From: Candidatus Colwellbacteria bacterium RIFCSPLOWO2_02_FULL_44_20b
GTDB taxonomy: Bacteria > Patescibacteriota > Minisyncoccia > UBA6257 > Colwellbacteraceae
Assembly: GCA_001817765.1 (NCBI GenBank)
Contig: MHIZ01000031.1
Coordinates: 1-17,925 of the forward strand
Direction: 5' to 3'
DNA length: 17,925 nucleotides
In this document: one piece after another, positions 5,615 through 12,280 of the stretch
How the letters are laid out: each line of letters opens with the position of its first letter
How positions within the stretch are numbered: position 1 is the stretch's first letter
Program-made: the position numbers and the translations under genes
Notes under the pieces: model-generated
The model's database searches: none
Told to the model about the DNA's origin: nothing
Seen by the model: only the letters and a program-made list of their open reading frames with translations

Positions 5615-6577
5615 ATGACAGAGACAAACATGCGTAGGGTCTATAGGCTTCTATTGCGGAATATATTTCCAGATATCCTTACAAGAATTAGTAAATGGTC
5701 CTTATTATATGCTGATTGGGAGGATATCTATAACCGTAAAATAAACGAGAACTCACAAAATAGCGAACAGGAAATTTTATTTCTGCAGAATACTATATTG
5801 TTGTTTCAAAAGCGGTACGAACAAAACAGTATAGATTTAAAAAATATGATGCGGGAAGTCAGGACAGGCGTACAAGAGGCCTGGGACCAGGGGCACGACA
5901 GCAGTCAGAACCCCGAGATGGCCGTAAGTTTTATTTTTATGATCAATGGCGGTAAAGAACTTCTACAAGATACCCAAAATCAAGTTACGCAACAAGAAAT
6001 TTCATCTATAGAGAATTTGGAAGAAACGCCGGGGATTGCGCGAGACGATGATTTAAATACATTGATACGAAAGGGCGACCTTGGCGCAATAAAACAATTA
6101 GTGGTGGAAAATACTCCCAAAGAGCCAATCGCTTTAGCCCAAGCATTATACAATACTGGTAACACGGCCGCATGGCAGCATCAAAAATACCAGTTGGCTA
6201 TCGATTTGTACTTTGTGGGTTTTGATGTACTAGCGGAATATATGCAGACCTTAACTGAAGCGCAAAAGCGGTACCCACGGTCATTATGGTCGTCAATTTT
6301 GAACAACATCGGAACTGTCTATAAGAGAATGCGGCAATGGTCAGCCGCGATATCATCTTATCAAGATGCCTATGATATTAACCCGGAGTATGTGGTAGCA
6401 CTTTTACGCATTGCATTACTTCATGCGTTTATTGGGAACCAGAAAGAGGCAAAAGAATTTTATGATAAATATTTGAATGCCGGCGGTACGTCAGATGAGG
6501 CTATGAGAATTATCGTAACAACTGATGAAGGGGGAACAGAACTGAAAGCATTGATTGACCAAGATAAGCCTTTTTAA
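5615..6577 (+). CDS. TPR-repeat protein
   Basis: A soluble, largely helical protein of 320 residues. The C-terminal half carries tetratricopeptide-like helix pairs: about 174-207, 224-257 (NNIGTVYKRMRQWSAAISSYQDAYDINP, the clearest, with the usual G-Y-A-P spacing) and 258-291. Such repeats bind other proteins. The first 130 residues are a helical region of unknown type, without a signal peptide. AAAGGA lies eight bases before ATG 5615. It is separated from the gene before by a terminator, and the protease gene follows after eight bases, so the two are probably one operon and the TPR protein may act as an adaptor for the protease; this pairing is inference. Confidence 0.8.
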   Translation: MTETNMRRVYRLLLRNIFPDILTRISKWSLLYADWEDIYNRKINENSQNSEQEILFLQNTILLFQKRYEQNSIDLKNMMREVRTGVQEAWDQGHDSSQNPEMAVSFIFMINGGKELLQDTQNQVTQQEISSIENLEETPGIARDDDLNTLIRKGDLGAIKQLVVENTPKEPIALAQALYNTGNTAAWQHQKYQLAIDLYFVGFDVLAEYMQTLTEAQKRYPRSLWSSILNNIGTVYKRMRQWSAAISSYQDAYDINPEYVVALLRIALLHAFIGNQKEAKEFYDKYLNAGGTSDEAMRIIVTTDEGGTELKALIDQDKPF

Positions 6578-6585
6578 ATTTATTG

Positions 6586-7428
6586 ATGAGCAAGCATCCA
6601 AAACTCAAAAAATTTCTCAAAATCGGATTCTGGACGCTGACTGCCGCGGTTTACGCGCTCAGCGCTTTCGCCGCATATTATTATTTCGCCGAGCCGGAAT
6701 TCGGTTGCGCAACCGCTGACAATGTTCAAATAGTGAGGATCGAGGGCGAGATTCTGCCTTACGACCTCGAAACCGGCGATTCTCCATATACTGTCTCGAC
6801 TGGCGCGGTAGAGCAGCTGGAAGCGGCAGACTGGAATGAAAACATCCAATACGTCCTCCTGGACATAGACAGTCCAGGCGGGGCCGTCACCGCGTCCGAG
6901 GAGATTGTGGCCGCAATCAAGCACGTCAACAAACCAGTCGCCGCCATGATTCGTGGCCAGGGGGCATCCGGCGCTTACTGGATAGCGGCCGGAGCTGATA
7001 CGATATTTGCCTATCCCACGGCCGATTTAGGGAGCATCGCGGTCAACGGCTCGTATTTGGATTATTCCAAGAAGAATACCGAAGAGGGCATTACTTTCAA
7101 CGACCTGTCGTCGGGCAAATTCAAGAATATGTTAGACCCGGACAAGCCGCTCACAGCCGAGGAGCGGGCCAATGCCATGGAGATGATTTTACACTCCCAT
7201 AATTTAATCGTTGCTGACATCGCCAACTTGAGAAACCTGCAGATTGATAAGGTCAAAGCCGTGGCAGACGGCCGTCTCCTGCACCCCGAACAAGCCAAAG
7301 AGGCGGGGCTGATTGACAGCATCGGCACCAAATATGACGTTCTGTATTTTATCGCCGAGCAGATTGGCGAGGAGCCCGAATTGTGCGAGCTTGATTTCTC
7401 GGAGTACGATGGTTGGCGGTTACCATGA
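6586..7428 (+). CDS. sppA: S49 family membrane protease (signal peptide peptidase SppA-like)
   Basis: A membrane-anchored serine protease that degrades leftover signal peptides or membrane-protein fragments. With ATG 6586 as start it has 280 residues, the short single-domain form seen in Gram-positive bacteria. A membrane anchor spans about 13-34. The ClpP/crotonase-like core follows, with DIDSPGG (about 93-99), catalytic S128 in GQGASGAYW and catalytic K180 in SSGKFKNM. The S-to-K spacing of 52 residues equals that of Bacillus subtilis SppA (S147, K199). No ribosome-binding site is seen; the gene starts eight bases after the TPR gene stop, so translation may be coupled. An in-frame TTG at 6583 is the alternative start. 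It ends in an ATGA overlap with the next gene. Its first codons are duplicated at 3147-3175. Confidence 0.92.
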   Translation: MSKHPKLKKFLKIGFWTLTAAVYALSAFAAYYYFAEPEFGCATADNVQIVRIEGEILPYDLETGDSPYTVSTGAVEQLEAADWNENIQYVLLDIDSPGGAVTASEEIVAAIKHVNKPVAAMIRGQGASGAYWIAAGADTIFAYPTADLGSIAVNGSYLDYSKKNTEEGITFNDLSSGKFKNMLDPDKPLTAEERANAMEMILHSHNLIVADIANLRNLQIDKVKAVADGRLLHPEQAKEAGLIDSIGTKYDVLYFIAEQIGEEPELCELDFSEYDGWRLP

Positions 7429-7634
7429 TTTCCAAGGAGCGGTTGCAAAAGTTCCGGGACATTTACCGCAAGTCATTCGGGAAGGATATTCTGGAACAGG
7501 AAGCTTTGGAAAAAGCGACCCAGTTGGTCAGGCTCATGGAAATTATTTACAAGCCAATGACCAGAGCAGAACTGGATAGTCTGTATAAACGCAGGGAGGC
7601 ACTGGGGCGAGAGAGAATGGAATTGAAAGAGTAG
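7425..7634 (+). CDS. Small conserved protein coupled to the protease gene
   Basis: A 69-residue basic helical protein starting MISKERLQKFRDIYRKSFGK, not assigned to a named family; I associate the pattern with small Patescibacteria proteins, by memory only. The ATG at 7425 overlaps the protease stop as ATGA, the classic form for translational coupling, and is preferred to an upstream TTG at 7413. The middle (EALEKATQLVRLMEIIYKPMT) is an amphipathic helix. A strong terminator follows 29 bases after its stop. Confidence 0.75.
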   Translation: MISKERLQKFRDIYRKSFGKDILEQEALEKATQLVRLMEIIYKPMTRAELDSLYKRREALGRERMELKE

Positions 7635-7663
7635 CTGGGAAAAAAATAAAAGGCGTTGAGTCC

Positions 7664-7694
7664 AAGGTGGGCCGGGGAATCCGGCCCACCTTTT
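7664..7694. terminator. Bidirectional terminator between converging genes
   Basis: AAGGTGGGCCGG (7664-7675) pairs perfectly with CCGGCCCACCTT (7681-7692) around a five-base loop; four T residues follow on the plus strand. The minus-strand gene ends at 7698, so it probably serves both directions. Confidence 0.85.
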
Positions 7695-7697
7695 GCG

Positions 7698-8054
7698 TTA
7701 TGCCAGCGCTTTCGTGTACAAACACCCCAGGGTATACCGGTTACAACCCATGAAGCGCTGGCCTGCATGATTGCCCCTCTTGGCAGTTCGTACTATCAGC
7801 TTGCCGCCGCATTCCGGGCACTCGTCGCTCCGATCGCCGATAATAATTTTCTCGTTCTCATCGGCAGGTGCGCTCATTACTTCCTGGCCTGGCGCTTCCA
7901 TCTTGGCGCGCATGTCGAGGTATGCACGATAGCAAGCCTCGGGGTCGTCACCACGCAAGTTCAGCATCAAGCTATTTTCGATGTACCTACCGAGTTCGTC
8001 CTTTTTCACGCAGAAGCTGATCTGACAAGACGGGTAGCCGTTCTTGGTATCCAT
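7698..8054 (-). CDS. Zinc-ribbon protein with a topoisomerase-type C4 finger
   Basis: A 118-residue protein. The C-terminal third is a four-cysteine zinc ribbon of the type that ends bacterial topoisomerase I: C79 and C82 in CPECGGKL, then C104 and C111 in RFMGCNRYTLGCLYTKAL. Such fingers bind single-stranded DNA. The N-terminal 55 residues (NGYPSCQISF...LRGDDPEACYRAYLDMRAK) form a separate small domain I do not recognise. I chose ATG 8054 because AAAGGGG lies eight bases before it; a GTG at 8063 is in frame. The start lies inside the end of the SymE-like gene, in a different frame, with 68 bases of overlap. A role in DNA binding within a mobile element is inferred. Confidence 0.8.
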   Translation of the reverse strand: MDTKNGYPSCQISFCVKKDELGRYIENSLMLNLRGDDPEACYRAYLDMRAKMEAPGQEVMSAPADENEKIIIGDRSDECPECGGKLIVRTAKRGNHAGQRFMGCNRYTLGCLYTKALA

Positions 8055-8301
8055 ATTTATCACCCCTTTCTAGATTGTTAATGATTAAGCTGACTGTTAT
8101 CCGGCCGCGCTGGTAATCCACCGCGACCTGCTGGCCCAAATAGAAGCCGTACTGCTCCAAATGCTTGCCCTGCAAGGGCAGGAAGGGAACGGGCAACCCT
8201 TGGCTGTCCGTTGAGCGGTAAGTAATTTTCCTGACATTGCTGACTTTCATGATTATTTTGGGCGGCTTGTTTACGATGCCGCCGAACGCTTGAGTCAGCA
8301 T
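7987..8301 (-). CDS. SymE-like protein (AbrB/MazE-fold)
   Basis: The core, LPVPFLPLQGKHLEQYGFYLGQQVAVDYQRGRITVSLI, fits the SymE toxin pattern (P-x-L-x-L-x-GKWLEEAGFxxGxxVxVxxxxGxLxI), whose fold derives from AbrB-type DNA-binding proteins; E. coli SymE is an SOS-induced, RNA-degrading or DNA-compacting type I toxin. Starts at ATG 8301 (104 residues) or ATG 8250 (87 residues, beginning MKVSNVRKITYR) are both possible and neither has a clear ribosome-binding site. The last 20 residues overlap the zinc-ribbon gene and may be non-essential. In type I systems an antisense RNA covers the toxin start; I could not identify one here with confidence. It could equally be a DNA-binding regulator. Confidence 0.65.
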   Translation of the reverse strand: MLTQAFGGIVNKPPKIIMKVSNVRKITYRSTDSQGLPVPFLPLQGKHLEQYGFYLGQQVAVDYQRGRITVSLIINNLERGDKYGYQERLPVLSDQLLREKGRTR

Positions 8302-8646
8302 TAAGCTGCTTTATTATGGGGACCCTAAGTATTCCCTCGACTCGGGCACGCTTAAGAATCCATGAGGAAGGTATTAAGGATTGCGGATGGCGGGCAGGAC
8401 GGGGTAGGGGGGAGTGCTCCTTCTTTTAAGGGAGGTATATTTTGTAGGATGTATTGGTAAGCTTACCTCTCGTATTTTTGTCTGTTTTCCTCGATTCTCC
8501 TGGGGGCGGTGGTTGGAAATTTTTCCAGACCGCAATCAAAAATCCCAGAAAAAAGAATCCCAAATTATTGCCAATTTTTACCAAAGCAACCGCCCGGCAC
8601 GAGAGGTGGCCGCACGGGTGGTATAAGATTGTGACTTGTCTTACCA
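8302..8646. other. Non-coding region with a 12-bp palindrome and hairpins
   Basis: This divergent region of 345 bases between the SymE-like gene (-) and the zinc-ribbon gene (+) has no convincing gene. It contains a perfect palindrome GGTAAGCTTACC (8456-8467), a candidate operator. A hairpin at 8506-8533 joins GCGGT/ACCGC and TGGAAA/TTTCCA. A further stem near 8590-8621 (ACCGCCCG with CGGGTGGT, one wobble) touches an extended -10-like TGGTATAAG (about 8616-8624) that would start transcription only about 15 bases before the next gene. Confidence 0.45.
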
Positions 8647-9324
8647 TTGGAAACAGGGAGAAAATCCAAAATCAAAATACATAAAAACACAAAAATCAGG
8701 AACGAGAATTCTTTCCTGCCCTATCCGGTGGAAAGTTGCTCGAAGATAAGCGCGGGCATGCTCGGCAAAGGCATTTTGAAATCTTTGCAAAGCAGGTCTG
8801 GACCTGGCGGCAGGCCGATAAAAGGGCAGGTTGTCGCCTCGGAGAATGAAGTTTACGCCGTAAAGTTTGAACCAGTGCCGGGCGAGAAGCCAAAGGTTCT
8901 GGTCAAGCTTTTCAACCAGGGGCGGGTCCAAACCCAAGAGATTTATCTTGTCGGTAAGGCCATAAATTTCGGCGTCAGACCTTATCTCCTGTGCAAATGC
9001 GGCCGCGCTACGCAAAAACTCTACCATCGGCCCGGCTGTCATGGCTTCTCCTGCAGAACGTGCCTGAGTTTGAGGTATCGTCTGCAAAACATAAATAAAA
9101 AAGCCCCGTGGTCCAGGATTCGCTACTGGATCGACAGACTGGCAAAGCTGGAAGAGCTTAAGGCCGGATTGAAGAGAAAACCGCTGATGTACCGAGGCAG
9201 AGTCACCACGCGGTTTATGGCTTTTCTCAAAGCCAAGGTTAAGTGGAGTTTCAGCAACGAAGCCGGCCGGGCTATGTTTGGGGAACTGCGTCTTAGGGAC
9301 GAGCTGGAGTCCCAGAGGATTTAG
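8647..9324 (+). CDS. Zinc-ribbon protein of mobile-element type
   Basis: Up to 225 residues, no named family. A treble-clef or zinc-ribbon site lies in the centre: C116 and C118 in LLCKCGR, then C136 and C139 in GFSCRTCLSLRYR; the sequence around them (KLYHRPGCHGFSCRTC) resembles a zinc ribbon I associate with phage and plasmid proteins of unknown role. The preceding region (about 58-113) is strand-rich; the C-terminal 75 residues are basic and helical. The start is doubtful: the frame opens at TTG 8647 with no ribosome-binding site, and the first internal ATG (residue 38, position 8758) gives 188 residues. DNA binding is the likeliest role. Confidence 0.65.
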   Translation: METGRKSKIKIHKNTKIRNENSFLPYPVESCSKISAGMLGKGILKSLQSRSGPGGRPIKGQVVASENEVYAVKFEPVPGEKPKVLVKLFNQGRVQTQEIYLVGKAINFGVRPYLLCKCGRATQKLYHRPGCHGFSCRTCLSLRYRLQNINKKAPWSRIRYWIDRLAKLEELKAGLKRKPLMYRGRVTTRFMAFLKAKVKWSFSNEAGRAMFGELRLRDELESQRI

Positions 9325-9421
9325 ACCGTCTCCGGGTTGGAGGGGAGCCTTCTCGCGTTTACGTCAAGTTTTTCCAATTTACAAGCCCCTTTTTCCTCCA
9401 ATTCACTCAATTTTTTTGCTC

Positions 9422-9450
9422 TTGACCGGATCAGAGTTTTTTGGTATTAT
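9422..9450 (+). promoter_or_regulatory. Sigma-70-type promoter before the replication-module leader
   Basis: TTGACC (9422-9427) and TATTAT (9445-9450) with a 17-base spacer; the GGTATTAT context is identical to the promoter at 2000-2028. Transcription would begin near 9457, about 480 bases before the next gene. Confidence 0.75.
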
Positions 9451-9613
9451 CACTCCAGTTCCTCACAATACAATCTCCAATCAACAAAATAATGGCTAGG
9501 AGCGGCAAACTTTCCACGACCCACGGACGTTAGACGCCGCCGCTCAACGTTGAGCAAGGTTAGGCCTTCCATGCTACATGCCGCATGGGACTGCTAATTT
9601 ATTTAGCTTTACG

Positions 9614-9685
9614 AAGGATTTAACCACCTAAATTTTTCTACGCACCACGCGTAGACGCTTCTTGGGTGGTCAGAATCCTTTTTTT
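9614..9685 (+). terminator. Three-tier terminator-like hairpin
   Basis: AAGGATT (9614-9620) pairs with AATCCTT (9674-9680), ACCACC (9623-9628) with GGTGGT (9665-9670), and CTACGC (9638-9643) with GCGTAG (9649-9654). Seven T residues end it (9679-9685). Such layered pairing is more than a plain terminator needs. Confidence 0.7.
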
Positions 9686-9692
9686 GTTTTTC

Positions 9693-9719
9693 AACCTCCC
9701 CGGAAAGTGGGAGGTTTTT
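9693..9719 (+). terminator. Second intrinsic terminator in tandem
   Basis: AACCTCCC (9693-9700) pairs with GGGAGGTT (9709-9716), and the T run reaches 9719. It comes eight bases after the T run of the previous hairpin. Confidence 0.75.
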
Positions 9720-9734
9720 ATTGTTACGGTAAGT

Positions 9735-9801
9735 GCGTTGTTTAAGTCCGTTTGGTTCCGGACTGGTCGTAAAACAACGCCGCCAGTCTGGGACTGAGCG
9801 G
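9735..9801 (+). repeat. Pair of adjoining inverted repeats
   Basis: GCGTTGTTT (9735-9743) pairs with AAACAACGC (9772-9780) and encloses AGTCCG/CGGACT (9745-9750, 9759-9764). Immediately after, CCGC-CAGTC (9780-9788) pairs with GACTG-A-GCGG (9792-9801), a stem of nine with one bulge and a three-base loop, followed by ATTTTAATTTTTA. The two structures share C9780. Confidence 0.75.
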
Positions 9802-9933
9802 ATTTTAATTTTTAACAAACAAACTTGGCACTCGTGGCGACTGCCCAGCCAAATTTGCGAGAAAGGAAAATAATCAAAAATATTTCAATCGATGCTAAGG
9901 TTAATTTCTAACTTTTAACAAATCACAATTCGA

Positions 9934-10377
9934 ATGACAAATGAACTCAACGACCTGGAAGAGGTCAAAAGCCAATGGTTAAAATTCGGCAAAGTCGGTG
10001 ACTGGCTAAGGGGAACGCTGATTGACGTTCGCGACATGGACAATCAGATGAAGCCCGGCGAAAAAATAAAAATTTACGAATTCCTCGCCCACGATGGATC
10101 GTTCCACTTTTTCAAAAAGGTGAACGGCCAAATCGTGATTGACGAGGAACCCACGATTCTGGAAAAGGGCAGTATATGGGCAGTCAGCGGTAAGCCTGGC
10201 ATCGACAGCCAAATGCGCAGCATAAAGCGCGGCCAAATTTTTGGAATGCTCTTTTCCGCAGAAAAACCAAACGTCAAAAATCCAAGCTACAACAGCACGA
10301 AAATTATCAAAGTGCTGGTTGGTGGAGTTGACCCGAAATTCCGCCCAGAGGTAGAAGTTATCGGAGCAGAAAATTAA
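9934..10377 (+). CDS. OB-fold-like single-stranded-DNA-binding candidate
   Basis: A 147-residue strand-rich protein of plasmid or phage character, not a member of classical SSB. Strands and turns (KVGDWLRGTLIDVRD, KIKIYEFLAHDGSFHFF, KGSIWAVSGKP, RGQIFGMLFSAEKP, STKIIKVLVGGVD) fit an OB-like barrel with aromatic residues (W15, W24, Y48, F57, F59, F60, W82) suited to stacking on bases. The call as an SSB-like protein rests on this pattern and on its place directly before the primase-helicase gene (38 bases). There is no ribosome-binding site before ATG 9934, and the gene sits after the long structured leader, so it is likely controlled there. A different nucleic-acid-binding role is possible. 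Confidence 0.6.
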   Translation: MTNELNDLEEVKSQWLKFGKVGDWLRGTLIDVRDMDNQMKPGEKIKIYEFLAHDGSFHFFKKVNGQIVIDEEPTILEKGSIWAVSGKPGIDSQMRSIKRGQIFGMLFSAEKPNVKNPSYNSTKIIKVLVGGVDPKFRPEVEVIGAEN

Positions 10378-10391
10378 TTACTGTTGCATCA

Positions 10392-10413
10392 GGCCCCGAT
10401 AAAATTTGGGGCC
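10392..10413 (+). promoter_or_regulatory. Small hairpin before the primase-helicase start
   Basis: GGCCCC (10392-10397) pairs with GGGGCC (10408-10413), ending two bases before ATG 10416. It would hold the G-rich region in front of the start codon, so it may weaken initiation there; no T run follows. Confidence 0.45.
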
Positions 10414-10415
10414 GG

Positions 10416-12227
10416 ATGCGGCCATTACTTGGTACCATGGACGATACCCAATCTGAAAACTTAAAGGCCGCGTTTCGCTACTTGGACGAATACGGATTTT
10501 CGGTTATTCCAGTCGGGCAAAGCAAGCAGCCGTTGGTGCCGTGGAAGGACTATCAGGAGCGCTACGCCACGCCCGAGGAGGTCGCGAAGTGGTTTAGCGA
10601 GTTTCCAGACGCGAATATCGCCATCGTCACCGGCCGCATTTCCAACCTTACCGTGGTTGACGTGGAGAAAGGCGGCAATTTCCACCTGCCACGGACTTTT
10701 ACTGTTCGGAGCGGAGGGGACGGCAGGCATTTTTATTATCGTTACGCGGAAGGCGTGAATAATAAAGTGCGCGTGCTGGAACGTACCGACATCCGTGGCA
10801 CGGGCGGCTATGTAGTTGCCGCCCCCTCTTTTCATCAGTCTGGCAAGCGGTATGAAATCATTGACGATTCGCCAATAGCAGAATTCCCCGCCGCGTTTTT
10901 CGCTGAGGCCAGACAGCAACAGAGCGGACCGAAAGACTGGACGGTTTTGATGGCTGGCACTGTGCAAGGAAGCCGGAACGAATCGGCGGCCGTTGTGGCG
11001 GGAAAGTTCATTCAGTCGTTTGGCTCCTCTCCTGAGGATTTATTTCTTGCATGGCAACTGCTGGCGGCGTGGAATGAACGAAACAAACCACCGCTTCCGG
11101 AAGGGGAATTGCGCCAAGTGTTCAAAAGTATTGCGGCAAAAGACGCGGCCGGGACACGAACTGGGTCGAGTGCAAGGGTAGAGGTGGATCAGGCCGACAA
11201 GGCAGAAACCAAATGGAGATTTTGGACAATGGGGGAATTCTTGGCACAAGACTTCGGGCCAGAGGAATGGCTTGTCGAATCATTGGTTTTGCAGCCATCA
11301 ATTGTCGCTCTCTCCGGGAACCCGGGGAATTTCAAGACAACCATCGCCACCCATATAGCCCAGGCCGTGGCGAGGGGCACCCCAGTCTTCGGCCAGTTTG
11401 CCACAAAGCAAGGGCCAGTGTTGATGATTGACGAAGAAAATCATCAACGGCATATGCAGAAACGGTTTCTTAACTTCGGCGCGTCGGAGGATGATAATAT
11501 TTTCTATTTGTCGCACGCGGGGGTGAAGCTTGACCAGCCGGAATCGTGCGAGAGGATTTTGAAAAAAATCAAGGCAGAGGGCATCAAACTTGTAACCCTG
11601 GATTCCTTTGTCGATATGCACAGTCAGCAGGAAAATGACGCGGTGCAAATGCAAGTCATCCTCGCTGCGCTGAGGGAGTTTGCCCAGGCGGGGGCCTCGG
11701 TCGTTTTCCTCCATCATCCAACCAAGCCAATGGGTTCGAGCGGGTTGAAGACCCATCAATTCTTGCGAGGGTCGTCAAATATTCTGGCCCAGATTGATAC
11801 GCATTTTCATGTCGAAAAAGAGAAAGATGAAAACCTGCTTGTCATCAGAAATGAAAAAATGCGGGACGCGGGCCAAAAGCGGCCGTTTGAAGTAGAGATC
11901 CAAATGGCAGACGTGGGCGGGGAACAAATTCCGCGCGGTTTGGCTTATCTCGATGTTCATGACGATGAAGCCACCAAGGCTGAGCAGGCGTCAGAAGCAG
12001 TTGTAAATATTCTTGAAGACGGAAAATTTTTAAGTCGCAAAGCCGTTCACGAGGAACTAAAAGAAGAGTTTGGCAAAATGGCGATTGATAAGGGGATTGG
12101 ATTGGCAGAGAAACGGGAGCAGATTGAGCGGGTACCAAAAGAAGATTTGCCCACAAATGCCAATGCGCGAGAACATCATTACCGGTCTACACACGTGGAG
12201 ATAATTGATATTGGGGAAGGCGCTTAA
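10416..12227 (+). CDS. Primase-polymerase fused to a RecA-like replicative helicase
   Basis: A 603-residue replication protein of plasmid or phage type that would prime and unwind DNA. Residues about 15-165 form a bifunctional primase-polymerase domain: VVDVEKG gives acidic residues D82 and E84, RSGGDGRHFYY gives H105, and GTGGYVVAAPS is the conserved late motif. Residues about 185-242 look like the primase C-terminal helical domain. From about 270 a RecA/RepA-type ATPase follows: Walker A GNPGNFKT (301-308, K307), an acidic DEEN (339-342), Walker B LVTLDSF (392-398) and FLHHP (431-435). The tail (about 525-603) holds a winged-helix-like region. Starts at ATG 10416 or ATG 10437 are both possible. 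It forms an operon with the SSB-like gene and implies autonomous replication of an element now or in the past. Confidence 0.9.
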   Translation: MRPLLGTMDDTQSENLKAAFRYLDEYGFSVIPVGQSKQPLVPWKDYQERYATPEEVAKWFSEFPDANIAIVTGRISNLTVVDVEKGGNFHLPRTFTVRSGGDGRHFYYRYAEGVNNKVRVLERTDIRGTGGYVVAAPSFHQSGKRYEIIDDSPIAEFPAAFFAEARQQQSGPKDWTVLMAGTVQGSRNESAAVVAGKFIQSFGSSPEDLFLAWQLLAAWNERNKPPLPEGELRQVFKSIAAKDAAGTRTGSSARVEVDQADKAETKWRFWTMGEFLAQDFGPEEWLVESLVLQPSIVALSGNPGNFKTTIATHIAQAVARGTPVFGQFATKQGPVLMIDEENHQRHMQKRFLNFGASEDDNIFYLSHAGVKLDQPESCERILKKIKAEGIKLVTLDSFVDMHSQQENDAVQMQVILAALREFAQAGASVVFLHHPTKPMGSSGLKTHQFLRGSSNILAQIDTHFHVEKEKDENLLVIRNEKMRDAGQKRPFEVEIQMADVGGEQIPRGLAYLDVHDDEATKAEQASEAVVNILEDGKFLSRKAVHEELKEEFGKMAIDKGIGLAEKREQIERVPKEDLPTNANAREHHYRSTHVEIIDIGEGA

Positions 12228-12232
12228 AATGC

Positions 12233-12280
12233 ATCGTCCCACTTTCCTGATTATATATATCTATGGGAAAGTGGGACGAT
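12233..12280. repeat. 15-bp perfect inverted repeat over the start of the second recombinase
   Basis: ATCGTCCCACTTTCC (12233-12247) is perfectly complementary to 12266-12280, with an AT-rich 18-base spacer (12248-12265) that includes the ATG at 12263. It could be a hairpin that blocks or ends transcription and translation, an operator, or a binding site for the recombinase itself. The 3' arm would be translated if ATG 12263 is used. Confidence 0.8.

Larger units (their letters stand above)
9457..9933 (+). promoter_or_regulatory. Long leader of consecutive hairpins (possible replication control region or origin)
   Basis: This region without a gene folds into seven adjacent structures: a 14-bp palindrome GCTCAACGTTGAGC (9542-9555); TTCCATGC/GCATGGGA (9567-9574, 9583-9590, with one wobble); GCTAA/TTAGC (9593-9607); a three-tier terminator hairpin (9614-9685); a second terminator (9693-9719); a nested stem (9735-9780); and a bulged stem with a T-rich tail (9780-9801). 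The last 130 bases are AT-rich and carry AAAGGAAAA at 9855-9863, far from the next start codon. Its position before an SSB-like gene and a primase-helicase suggests control of replication, by attenuation or antisense RNA, or a replication origin. A 13-codon frame opens at 9492 but has no ribosome-binding site. Confidence 0.6.

Noticed and set aside
7656..8081. A 141-codon plus-strand reading frame.
   Set aside because: It is antisense to the zinc-ribbon gene, whose cysteine motif and ribosome-binding site are convincing.
9492..9533. A 13-codon leader peptide (MARSGKLSTTHGR).
   Set aside because: No ribosome-binding site and no run of a single amino acid such as found in attenuator peptides; kept only as a note.
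9530..9567. GTTAGAC, GTTGAGC, GTTAGGC and GCTCAAC resemble the core sites (GTTRRRY, RYYYAAC) of integron attC sites.
   Set aside because: No properly spaced pair with an imperfect L-box stem could be drawn, neither recombinase shows an evident integron-integrase extra domain, and two of the matches arise from one palindrome.
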